Shown piece by piece: positions 13,961-21,241 of a stretch of 38,746 bases of DNA. Source of the DNA: Paracoccaceae bacterium (GTDB lineage Bacteria; Pseudomonadota; Alphaproteobacteria; Rhodobacterales; Rhodobacteraceae); the NCBI GenBank assembly GCA_027489355.1, contig JAIXZY010000040.1, positions 1-38,746 of the forward strand, read 5' to 3'. Within the stretch, counting starts at the first letter, position 1. The number at the start of each line of letters is the position of its first letter. The notes under the pieces were generated by a model that was not told the DNA's origin, searched no databases, and was given only the letters and a program-made list of their open reading frames with translations. A program made the position numbers and the translations under genes.

Positions 13961-14473
13961 TTAGGCGGTGCCGATGGCGCGGCGCAGCTCGGCCGTGCGG
14001 TCGACGCCGCCGATGATTTCGACGCCGTTGATCAGGTCGATTTCGATTTCGACCACGCCGTTAATCGTGAGCTTGTAGTAGGCGCAGGCCGTTTTGATTT
14101 TCCATTCCGTGTCCTCGCCGGGCTTGGCCTCGCCCATGTCGATTTCCTCATGGCGACCGCGCACGACGATTTCGACGGCGTCGACCCCGCCATCGTCCGG
14201 GCGCTGATAGCCGCCGGCGAAGCGCAGCGGGACGCCGGCGACGCGGGTGGCCCCGTATTGGCGCAGAACCGTGAGGTCCAGGCCGCCGAGCGTCCATTCC
14301 AGGTCAATCGCCTGGTTCCCGTGATCGATCTTGACGGGGCCGTTCATGCCGCCGCCGCGCCATTCCTCCATCTGGCGCGACAGGGGCGGGAGGGTGACGC
14401 TGGCGACGCGGCCGACGTAGGAATCGCCGGCGTTGTAGAGGTTGAGGTCTTTGAGCTTCGACGGAAGGGCCAT
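13961..14473 (-). CDS. FII: Major tail tube protein FII
   Basis: 170 aa, matching P2 FII (about 172). Starts MALPSKLKDLNLYNAGDSYVG, with PPLSRQMEEWRGGGMNGPVKID and the C-terminal EIEIDLINGVEIIGGVDRTAELRRAIG typical of the family. It forms the inner tube of the contractile tail. Two strong hairpins follow the gene. Confidence 0.95.
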   Translation of the reverse strand: MALPSKLKDLNLYNAGDSYVGRVASVTLPPLSRQMEEWRGGGMNGPVKIDHGNQAIDLEWTLGGLDLTVLRQYGATRVAGVPLRFAGGYQRPDDGGVDAVEIVVRGRHEEIDMGEAKPGEDTEWKIKTACAYYKLTINGVVEIEIDLINGVEIIGGVDRTAELRRAIGTA

Positions 14474-14506
14474 AGGGGCGGTGTCCTGTTAGGGTCTAGC
14501 AAGCAT

Positions 14507-14530
14507 GGGGAGGGGTTTGGGCCCCTCCCC
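14507..14530. repeat. Intercistronic hairpin between FI and FII
   Basis: 9-bp perfect stem ggggagggg/cccctcccc with a 6-base loop in the 67-bp gap between the two genes. It may adjust the FII:FI ratio by protecting the FII mRNA 5' end or by partial termination. There is no U-tract. Confidence 0.45.
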
Positions 14531-14540
14531 GGCGAGGGGC

Positions 14541-15656
14541 TTAGGCCGAGGCCTGTTCGGTGAAGTCGGCCAGGTAGCGGTCGGTCACGCGCTGGCGCAG
14601 CTGCAGGTTCTCGAGGGGCGGCGGGACGGTGTAATCGAAGTCGATTGCCAGCCGGCCGGTGCGCAGGCCGTTGACGTCGTTGAGCTGCTTATCCAGCCAG
14701 GCCTTGCCGCCGAGGATCACGCCGGCGGCCTGCAGCTGCGCGAGCTCGCCGTTGATGAATTCGACCAGGTCGCGCGCCAGGCTCGGATGCATCGGCTTGT
14801 CGAGGAAGGTCACGACGGCCGCCGCGATCCGGTCGCGGATCAGCTGGCCGACGCGGACGGTCGGCTCGAAAGCGAACAGCGAGTCGTCGCTGGCCGTCCG
14901 GTTCCCCCAAAAGCGGAAGCCGCGCAGGTTGACCAGGGCGACGACGTCGGCGTCGTTGAGAACGCCGGCGTCCGTCGACCCGTCGACCAGGTCGAAGGTG
15001 ATCGCATCCGAGAGGCCGGTGACGCCCTGGACGGCGACGTTGGAAAGGCTCTTTTGCGGGCCTTGCTCCTGGTCGATGCGGGCGCGCAGGCCGAGGGCGA
15101 CGGCCGTGGCGCGCAGGCGGGTGTTGCCGTTCATGAAATCGCCCGCGATCAGGGTGATTTCCCGGGCGCTCACGGTGGCGCGATCCAGCACCTTTTCGGC
15201 GACGTCGTCGCCGATGCTGGCGACATAGGCCATGCCGTCCAGCTTGTCCTTACCGGCCGCGACGGCCAGGGCGGCGCGGACCTCGGCCGTGTCCAGGCCG
15301 GGAGCGCCGAGGATGCGCGGGCGAACGCCGATCCGCTGCGGAGCCTGCGACAGGATCACGACGCCGGCGGCGACGTTGTCCGTCGTGTCCTCGGCGTTCG
15401 CGCCCTCGGCGACGCGGACGATCACGCAAACCGGCGAGGCCTGCGACCGGATCGCCTCGAGCGTGGCGCGCAGGGTGCCGGTCGCGCCGGCCTTGGCGAT
15501 GGCCGTGTCCAGGTCCGTGATCAGAACGGGCGTGTCGACCGGGAAGGCGGCGACGTCGGCCGCCGGGCCGGTGGCGACAAAGCCGACAATGGAGCTCGAG
15601 ACGGTTTGAACCGCGCCGACGCCGGTGTTGATTTCGATAAGCTGGATGCCGTGCAT
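14541..15656 (-). CDS. FI: Tail sheath protein FI
   Basis: 371 aa (P2 FI about 396). Starts MHGIQLIEINTGVGAVQTVSS; contains the sheath pattern SSIVGFVATGP, GAPGLDT, and the C-terminal FWGNRTASDDSLFAFEPTVRVG and ATVFLDKPMHPS-like core. It is the contractile sheath subunit, encoded next to the tube protein as in P2 and downstream of W. Confidence 0.95.
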   Translation of the reverse strand: MHGIQLIEINTGVGAVQTVSSSIVGFVATGPAADVAAFPVDTPVLITDLDTAIAKAGATGTLRATLEAIRSQASPVCVIVRVAEGANAEDTTDNVAAGVVILSQAPQRIGVRPRILGAPGLDTAEVRAALAVAAGKDKLDGMAYVASIGDDVAEKVLDRATVSAREITLIAGDFMNGNTRLRATAVALGLRARIDQEQGPQKSLSNVAVQGVTGLSDAITFDLVDGSTDAGVLNDADVVALVNLRGFRFWGNRTASDDSLFAFEPTVRVGQLIRDRIAAAVVTFLDKPMHPSLARDLVEFINGELAQLQAAGVILGGKAWLDKQLNDVNGLRTGRLAIDFDYTVPPPLENLQLRQRVTDRYLADFTEQASA

Positions 15657-15672
15657 GGGGGCGAGCTCCTGG

Positions 15673-16038
15673 TCAGGTTGCGAGAGTGAGGCCCGCGCGC
15701 GTGGCGAGCGGGACCTTTAGGCGGGTGAGGGTTGAGGGGCCGGGGCGGTCGGTTCGCTCGCCCTCGAGGTCGAGAACGAACTGGCCGGCGCGTTCGCCGG
15801 GCGCGAGGGCGACACGGCGAAGGCGCAGACGGGGTTCCCATCGCGCCAGGGCGACGGCGACGGCGGCGAAGACGCGGACCTGGCCGAGTGGCCCCATAGG
15901 CGCGTCCAGGAGCTCGAGCAGGAGCGAGCCGAAATCCCGGCGCATCGGGCGCGTCCCGATTGGCGTTGTCAGGATCAGGCCGACCGATTGCGCCAGGTGC
16001 GCGTCGGGATCGATCCGGGTTCCGGTCGCGGCGTTCAT
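15673..16038 (-). CDS. W: Baseplate protein W (gp25-like)
   Basis: 121 aa, close to P2 W (about 115). The ATG at 16038 overlaps the V stop (ATGA). The core LAQSVGLILTTPIGTRPMRRDFGS with the EPR motif (WEPRLRLRRV) is the gp25/W lysozyme-like baseplate wedge signature. It triggers sheath assembly at the baseplate. V-W lie directly before FI rather than before J as in P2. Confidence 0.93.
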   Translation of the reverse strand: MNAATGTRIDPDAHLAQSVGLILTTPIGTRPMRRDFGSLLLELLDAPMGPLGQVRVFAAVAVALARWEPRLRLRRVALAPGERAGQFVLDLEGERTDRPGPSTLTRLKVPLATRAGLTLAT

Positions 16039-16586
16039 GGGCGCGGCTTTCCGGTGACGCCGGGGCCGGCCTGGACGCCGGTGTGGACGTGGTCGACCAG
16101 GGAGACGGTCTTGGCCTTGACGTCCTCGCTCGCCTCGAGCTTGCCGGTGACCTTGACGTCGCCGACGATTTCGACGCCGCCCGGGGCGACGATCCGGGCC
16201 TTGCCCTGGCCGGCCAGGGTGACGGCGAGCTCGCCGGCGTCGGGATCGAATTGGACCGTCGACCCGTCGCGGAAGCGGCGCAGATAGACCGCCCGGCCGC
16301 GCGCGTCGCCGACCTGGTCCAGGACGGAATCGGAGAACACGCCGACCAGGACCAGGCCGGCGGAAAGGTCGGCCTCGGCCGAGACGACGGAAACCTGCTC
16401 GCCGACGCTCGGCGGGTCCCAAGTCAGGTCATCGCCGGCGCGGCCGGCAAGCCAGGGAAGGGGCGGGGACGTGAGCTCGCCGATAGTCACGACGCATCGC
16501 CCGGCGTCCAGGTCGACCTCGGCGACGACGCCGAAACGGACCAGGTCGCCGGCCTGGCGTTCAGCCTCGGCAATGCGCTTGCTCAT
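16035..16586 (-). CDS. V: Baseplate spike protein V
   Basis: 183 aa (P2 V about 211). The N-terminal OB-like domain (VRFGVVAEVDLDAGRCVVTIGELTSPPLPWL, SVGEQVSVVSAEADLSAGLVLVG) is followed by repetitive beta-helix strands (FDPDAGELAVTLAGQGKARIVAPGGVEIVGDVKVTG). The C-terminus has SLVDHVHTGVQAGPGVTG, whose HxH motif is the iron-binding tip seen in P2-type spikes. It pierces the outer membrane at infection. Confidence 0.93.
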   Translation of the reverse strand: MSKRIAEAERQAGDLVRFGVVAEVDLDAGRCVVTIGELTSPPLPWLAGRAGDDLTWDPPSVGEQVSVVSAEADLSAGLVLVGVFSDSVLDQVGDARGRAVYLRRFRDGSTVQFDPDAGELAVTLAGQGKARIVAPGGVEIVGDVKVTGKLEASEDVKAKTVSLVDHVHTGVQAGPGVTGKPRP

Positions 16587-16631
16587 GGCCGAGACGTTGG
16601 CCGAGGCCGGGGCGTCGCGCGCGGGGCGGGC

Positions 16632-16655
16632 GTTGTGACGGGCGGCCGGCACAAC
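16632..16655. promoter_or_regulatory. Ogr-type dyad C, upstream of V
   Basis: GTTGTG-N12-CACAAC, 46-69 bases upstream of the V start codon, in the gap after the methyltransferase gene. It would drive V-W-FI-FII. Confidence 0.7.
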
Positions 16656-16671
16656 GCGACGCGGCTGGCGT

Positions 16672-17523
16672 CTAGGCGGCGGCCTGGCGCTCGCGCTCGA
16701 GGCGCTCGAGCGTCTCGAGGATGCGGACCCGGGCGACGTCGAAGATCCCGGCGTGGGCTTCAATGCCGATGAACCGGCGGCCCGTCTGCAGACACGCCAC
16801 GCCGGTCGACGCCGACCCCATGAATGGGTCCAGGATGACGCCGCCCATAGGGGCGAGCAGCTGCTCGAGCATGGCGACCGGCTTGGCCGTGGCGTGAGCT
16901 TTCTGTTTGTCGACCGCCTTGCGGATCACGCCAGGCGCGACCGGGCCGGCCATCTTGCGCGCCCCATTGCTTCCCCATGCGAGGAATTCCGTCTGGTTCC
17001 GGTAGCGGCCGAGAACGGGGCGGGTCCCTTCCGTCTTATCCCAGACGGCGACGCCTCGCCACGTCCAGCCGCCGGCCTGCAGGGCGTCCGTGGTGGTCGG
17101 AAGCTGGCGCCAGTCCGTGAAGACGCCGACCAGACCGCCCTCGGCCGTCGCCTGGCGACACGCGCCAAGCCATAGGGCCGACCAATAGGCATAGCTGCGC
17201 TGGTCCCGATTATCGCCGGTGAACTGGTCGTAACGCTTGGCGTCGGCCCGGTTGAGATACTTGGCGTTGGACCCCTGGACGCGGTCGCCCCGGAACTGGC
17301 CGCCGGAGCTATAGGGGGGATCGGCGAAAGTGTCCGTCACGCCCTCGAGCGTCGGGAGAACCTCGAGCGCGTCGCCCTGGATCAGGGTCACGGGGCCGAG
17401 CTCGAGAACCTGCGACCGGCGGGGAAGCGTCAGGATCGCGGGCGCGGCCATGACGGGAAGGGCAGACGTCATCGCCTGCGCGAGGGCGGAAGGCGGGGCG
17501 TTGTCATTGGCGGTGTCGGTCAT
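16672..17523 (-). CDS. DNA methyltransferase (N6-adenine or N4-cytosine, beta class)
   Basis: 283 aa. The catalytic motif DPPY is at 68-71 and the SAM-binding DPFMGSASTG at 232-241, preceded by KPVAML. This order (IV before I) is that of the beta class, which includes CcrM-type enzymes. No restriction partner is nearby. It is inserted between the tail-fibre block and V, with its own Ogr-type dyad 74-97 bases upstream, so it is predicted to be made late and would modify progeny DNA. Target sequence unknown. Confidence 0.87.
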   Translation of the reverse strand: MTDTANDNAPPSALAQAMTSALPVMAAPAILTLPRRSQVLELGPVTLIQGDALEVLPTLEGVTDTFADPPYSSGGQFRGDRVQGSNAKYLNRADAKRYDQFTGDNRDQRSYAYWSALWLGACRQATAEGGLVGVFTDWRQLPTTTDALQAGGWTWRGVAVWDKTEGTRPVLGRYRNQTEFLAWGSNGARKMAGPVAPGVIRKAVDKQKAHATAKPVAMLEQLLAPMGGVILDPFMGSASTGVACLQTGRRFIGIEAHAGIFDVARVRILETLERLERERQAAA

Positions 17524-17589
17524 GGCGTCCAGGCGGGCGAGAGGGATCAGGAGCCATGAGTCTCGCCGGCCAGGTCGCCCGCGTCGCGG

Positions 17590-17874
17590 CTAGGCCGTTG
17601 TGGCGGGCGACCGGCACAACGCGCCCCGGCCGAGGCTGCGCGCCAGGATGGCGTGGCGGACGGCCTGCAGCTCGCGCCGGGCGGCGACGCATCCCTTGCA
17701 ACCGCTGGCCGCCCGGGCCTGCAGCTGCGCCGCGCGGGCCTGCAGCTCGGCGAGCTCGGGATCTGGCGCAGGCCGAGGCGGCGCGGGCGGGACGGGAGCG
17801 ATCACGTTGAGGATCGTTCCGCGCGCCACGGGCGGCCTCGGCCAGGGCAGGAGGCGCAGGAGCCGGCCGATCAC
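17590..17874 (-). CDS. Small hypothetical protein, 94 aa
   Basis: GTG start at 17874, two bases after the stop of the previous gene. Hydrophobic/basic N-terminus (MIGRLLRLLPWPRPP), a helix (ELAELQARAAQLQARAA) and a single CKGC pair. An Ogr-type dyad (17597-17620) is embedded in its last codons, which weakens the case for strong conservation of the C-terminus. No function recognised. Confidence 0.5.
   Translation of the reverse strand: MIGRLLRLLPWPRPPVARGTILNVIAPVPPAPPRPAPDPELAELQARAAQLQARAASGCKGCVAARRELQAVRHAILARSLGRGALCRSPATTA
17597..17620. promoter_or_regulatory. Ogr-type dyad D, upstream of the methyltransferase
   Basis: GTTGTG-N12-CACAAC, 74-97 bases upstream of the methyltransferase ATG and inside the 3' end of the 94-aa ORF. 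Confidence 0.65.
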
Positions 17875-17876
17875 GG

Positions 17877-18425
17877 CTAGGGAACCGCGACGGGGGCGAC
17901 GTTGGCGAGGATTTCGGCGATGCGCTCGAGGGGACGGGACGGGTCCAGGATGCCCTCGCGGGCGAGCAGCTGGACGCCGACGACGGTGTCAGGGTGCGTC
18001 AGCTCAATGAACTCGGCCGGGAGGTCGAATTGCTGAATGACGATCTCGAGCTCGATAAGCGGGGCCTTGTCCGGGTCCTCATAGTCGGCGGCCGTGAGCT
18101 CGGCGACCTGGCGACGCTTGGCGTTCATGCGCGCGAGCTCGGCGAAGGTCAGGAGCCGGGAAAAGTCGGATTTCGTGACGCGGACGACGGGCGGGGCCGG
18201 CGGCGGCGGATCGGCGGGGCGATCCTCAACGCGCCAGGCCCCGTCCGTCCAGGTCAGGATCTCGGAAGCGGCGTCGAAAGCCGGCGCGGGCGGGGCCGAC
18301 GTCCAGCCGGTCGCGGCCTGGCCGTCCGGGTTGTTCGCCAGGTCCGTCCAGATTCGGCCTTCCTGGTCCGTGTCGGAAGGCGGAAGGGCCGAGGGGTAGG
18401 AGCCCGATTTCGTCCAGAGCTGCAT
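17877..18425 (-). CDS. Putative tail-fibre accessory protein, 182 aa
   Basis: ATG at 18423-18425, five bases after the fibre gene. The N-terminus (MQLWTKSGSYPSALPPSDTD) and EILTWTDGAWRVEDRPADPP resemble phage proteins encoded directly after tail fibres. The C-terminal half is helical (FAELARMNAKRRQVAELTA). A fibre chaperone or fibre tip role is inferred from position only. Confidence 0.55.
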   Translation of the reverse strand: MQLWTKSGSYPSALPPSDTDQEGRIWTDLANNPDGQAATGWTSAPPAPAFDAASEILTWTDGAWRVEDRPADPPPPAPPVVRVTKSDFSRLLTFAELARMNAKRRQVAELTAADYEDPDKAPLIELEIVIQQFDLPAEFIELTHPDTVVGVQLLAREGILDPSRPLERIAEILANVAPVAVP

Positions 18426-18430
18426 GGGTG

Positions 18431-19798
18431 TTAGTCCTTAATCCGCATGAAAAAGCGGCCTTTCGGCGAGGCCGGATAGAGGGGAAGGGTGATCGCCGGG
18501 ACGCGGACGTAGGGGGCGCTGCTGTTGAGGTCGCCGTAGAACCGGCCGGCGAGGGCGAAGGCGAGGCCGCTGTTTGCGTTGAAGGCAACGGCGGGAAGGT
18601 CGGAAATCGGAACGCGGGTCCAGTTGACCAGGTCGCTCGAGGTGTAGTGCTGGCCGGTAGCGTTGCCGCTGGCGAACAGCCGGATCAGGGCTGTATCGGC
18701 CGTGAAGGCGGGGTCGTAGATGACCGCCCCGGTTCCGGCGGATGCGCCGAAGGCGGCCGGTATCGACGCGCCGAGCTGGCCGAGGGTCGGATGCGCCCAT
18801 GTCGACCAGGTTTGCCCGCCATCGGCGGAGAACCGGCGGCCATAGACGATGCGCGAGCTCGGGCCGGCGACAGGGCCGAATTCCTCGAGATAGACGGGAT
18901 ATGAGAACTGGTCCGCGCCCGACGGCGCGGCGTTCACAAGGGCCGCCCAAGTCAAACCGTCAACAGAGCGACGGACCTGGCGCGAGGAATTCCAGGCGAG
19001 AAAGACGCCGGCGGCGGGGAACCATCGGACGCCGGCCAGCGGCGAGCCGGCCGCGACCCGTTGCGTCCAGTTGATCGCGTCGGGCGACGTGTAAATCTGG
19101 CCTTGACGGGTGGCGATGACGAAAAGGCCGAGCTGCGCCGACCAGGCGATGCCGGCGAAGCCGTGAGCGTTTGTGTCGTCGCCCTCCTGGTTGCCGCTGC
19201 GCGAAGCCGTGAAGCCGGGAAGGGCGCGAGCGGTCCAGGTCGCGCCCTGGTTCGCCGAGGTGTGGACGTAGGATGTGACTGAGCGATCAAAGTTGCCGTC
19301 GCCGTAGTCATAGGTGGTGTCCCGCTCATGGATCACGGCCCAGAGTGTCGGCGAACAGGCAAAGGCAAGGCGGCGGACGGTCGTTTGCGCCGCCAAAGCG
19401 CCGCCCGGGAAGGTCGGCGCGGGCGCGAGGTTCGGCCAGGTCATTCCCCCGTCAGTCGACCGGCGCGCCGATGCAAAGGCTGCGCCAGCCGTTTCTTTCG
19501 AGAGATAGACGATCCCGCCGGCTGCGCCCGGGTCGGCGACATAGCGCCCCTCGGCTTCGGTGTGGTAGCGCGGAATCTCGGGAAGCGCCGCCGGCGCGCC
19601 CGCCGATCCGGGGACCACGGCGCGAGCGATCGGATTGACGCCGTGCGCCTTGACCAGGGCCGGATAGGCCGAGACGTCAGTCAGGACGCTTCCGTCGCAA
19701 AGCGCCCATTTCGGGCCGGGGTCGACGGCGAAGGGCTTGACCAGGCCGACCGGCTCGCCGCCCGATCCGGGCGCGCCGATGTAGGGAAAGCGGTTCAC
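18431..19798 (-). CDS. Tail fibre with collar domain and six-Asp-box beta-propeller
   Basis: 455 aa, GTG start at 19798. Residues about 15-50 (KPFAVDPGPKWALCDGSVLT) look like a phage tail-collar domain. From 114 to 393 there are six Asp-box-like motifs: STDGGMTW 114, SANQGATW 181, SPDAINW 238, SVDGLTW 278, SADGGQTW 324 and SSDLVNW 387. They are spaced 40-67 residues apart, as in sialidase-type six-bladed propellers. The catalytic residues of sialidases cannot be confirmed, so it is best seen as a carbohydrate-binding receptor module. It is probably the host-recognition tip. Confidence 0.72.
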   Translation of the reverse strand: MNRFPYIGAPGSGGEPVGLVKPFAVDPGPKWALCDGSVLTDVSAYPALVKAHGVNPIARAVVPGSAGAPAALPEIPRYHTEAEGRYVADPGAAGGIVYLSKETAGAAFASARRSTDGGMTWPNLAPAPTFPGGALAAQTTVRRLAFACSPTLWAVIHERDTTYDYGDGNFDRSVTSYVHTSANQGATWTARALPGFTASRSGNQEGDDTNAHGFAGIAWSAQLGLFVIATRQGQIYTSPDAINWTQRVAAGSPLAGVRWFPAAGVFLAWNSSRQVRRSVDGLTWAALVNAAPSGADQFSYPVYLEEFGPVAGPSSRIVYGRRFSADGGQTWSTWAHPTLGQLGASIPAAFGASAGTGAVIYDPAFTADTALIRLFASGNATGQHYTSSDLVNWTRVPISDLPAVAFNANSGLAFALAGRFYGDLNSSAPYVRVPAITLPLYPASPKGRFFMRIKD

Positions 19799-19801
19799 GG
19801 A

Positions 19802-20164
19802 TCAGGCCTCGGCGTCGCGTTCATGGCCGGTGACGGACACGGCGACCGCGCCCGGGGCCGAGGCCTGGATCTGCAGCTTAAAGCCGGCCGGGATCAGCAG
19901 CCTTTGCTCGAGGTCCGGGGCCGCGCCGGCGACCTGGTAGGGGACCGGGTAGTTACGGACGCGCCATCCGCTGTTCGCGCCGGTGACGGTGTCGACCAGG
20001 TAGAGGTCCACGAACGCATCGGCGGCCCCGATATTGGCCGCGCGGACGTCGACCACGCGCTCTTTCGAGGCGGGGACCGTCGCCGGGGTCGCGGCGTTGC
20101 CGAGGTCGACAAGGGCCGTCGTGGCGACCTGGTTGACGGGTTTCAGAACCTTAAGGGTCCCCAT
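19802..20164 (-). CDS. Small tail-associated protein, 120 aa
   Basis: ATG at 20164. Predicted all-beta (VVDVRAANIGAADAFVDLYLVDTVTG; LIPAGFKLQIQASAPGAVAVSVTGHE), like small fibre-attached or decoration proteins. Packed between two fibre genes with gaps of three bases, so almost certainly part of the adsorption apparatus. Exact role unknown. Confidence 0.6.
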   Translation of the reverse strand: MGTLKVLKPVNQVATTALVDLGNAATPATVPASKERVVDVRAANIGAADAFVDLYLVDTVTGANSGWRVRNYPVPYQVAGAAPDLEQRLLIPAGFKLQIQASAPGAVAVSVTGHERDAEA

Positions 20165-20167
20165 GTG

Positions 20168-20989
20168 TCACCTGTAGAGGAAGGCCGCCCGCTGCTCGGC
20201 GAGCAGGATGGCGGCGTTGATGGCGGGAGCGTTGAGCGAGGCGGCCGAGGCGGCGGCGGCGGCGGCGGCCTGTTCGGCAAGCGTCCGCTGTTCGCCGGCG
20301 GCCGTGGCGTGTCCGCCGGCGGTGTTGCGGAAGGCCAGGGCGTCGGCGCGAAGGGCCGTCACGGCCTCCCGGTCGGCCTGTGTAGCGGCGCGATGCTGGC
20401 CGGCCGTGTCGCGGGCGGCGCGGGACGCATCCCGGGCCTCGAGCGTCTCGGCCAGAACGTCGCGGCCCTGGTCTAGCGCCGTGAGCTGCGCCAGGGTCGA
20501 CCCGGCGAGCGCGCCGATGCTCCAATCGGCGTGAGGGCCGGGATCACCGGCGACCGTCACCACCTCGAGCTCGAGCGCGCCGGTTTCCGCGTCATAGGTG
20601 CGCAGCTTCACGACGGCGTAATCGGCGGCCGAGAGGGTGCGGCCGAGCAGGAGAAAGGGCGAGGGCGCGAACAGGTCCCGGGTGTCGCCGGCCGTGACCT
20701 CGAGCTGCAGGATCGCGCCGACCTCGAGCGTCGCCGGGGTTTCCGACGCCGCGACCAGGAAGCCGAGCTCGGTCAGCCGGCGGATGCGCTCGGCCGCCGG
20801 CCCGATGGTTTCATTGATCCGATCCAGCGCCAGGTCGATCCCCTGGCGCGAGACCTCGGCCCATGAAATCTTGATGCCCTCGAGCCCGCGAAACCGGGCG
20901 GCGAGCTCCCGGACAAAGCGGTTCCAAAAGGCTTCATCGATCACCGTGTCGCCGTTGGCGAGGAAGGCCGATTCCAGAGACTCCTGCAT
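20168..20989 (-). CDS. Tail fibre / adsorption protein, 273 aa
   Basis: ATG at 20989. Globular N-terminal 170 residues (FWNRFVRELAARFRGLEG; LEVGAILQLEVTAGDTRDLF), then a long Ala-rich helical tail (about 180-265) likely to form a trimeric coiled coil. The build is that of a fibre shaft or adaptor. No specific family recognised. Confidence 0.6.
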   Translation of the reverse strand: MQESLESAFLANGDTVIDEAFWNRFVRELAARFRGLEGIKISWAEVSRQGIDLALDRINETIGPAAERIRRLTELGFLVAASETPATLEVGAILQLEVTAGDTRDLFAPSPFLLLGRTLSAADYAVVKLRTYDAETGALELEVVTVAGDPGPHADWSIGALAGSTLAQLTALDQGRDVLAETLEARDASRAARDTAGQHRAATQADREAVTALRADALAFRNTAGGHATAAGEQRTLAEQAAAAAAASAASLNAPAINAAILLAEQRAAFLYR

Positions 20990-21004
20990 GGTCGCGGCGC
21001 GGCC

Positions 21005-21229
21005 TTAGCTGGCGTCGAAGGGCGAGGGCGGAAGCGCCGTCGCCGATCCGATGGCGTCGGCCGGGAAGGTCGCCAGGACGCTCCCCTTGATCCGGTGCCG
21101 GTGCATGGGGAGCAGCTCGCCGCCCGGGATCGGAACCGGGCGGGTCAGCTGGACGGAATAGGTTGCGTCGGCGGCATAGGCCGGCGCGGCGGCCGAGGCG
21201 GCGGCAGGCTTGGAACGGCGGGTCGTCAT
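21005..21229 (-). CDS. Small hypothetical protein in fibre cluster, 74 aa
   Basis: ATG at 21229. Basic N-terminus, Ala-rich linker, then YSVQLTRPVPIPGGELLPMHRHRIKG. This resembles short phage proteins with a single small beta domain. It sits between the large baseplate/fibre gene and the 273-aa fibre gene. Function unknown. Confidence 0.5.
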   Translation of the reverse strand: MTTRRSKPAAASAAAPAYAADATYSVQLTRPVPIPGGELLPMHRHRIKGSVLATFPADAIGSATALPPSPFDAS

Positions 21230-21241
21230 GGTCGCGGGTCC

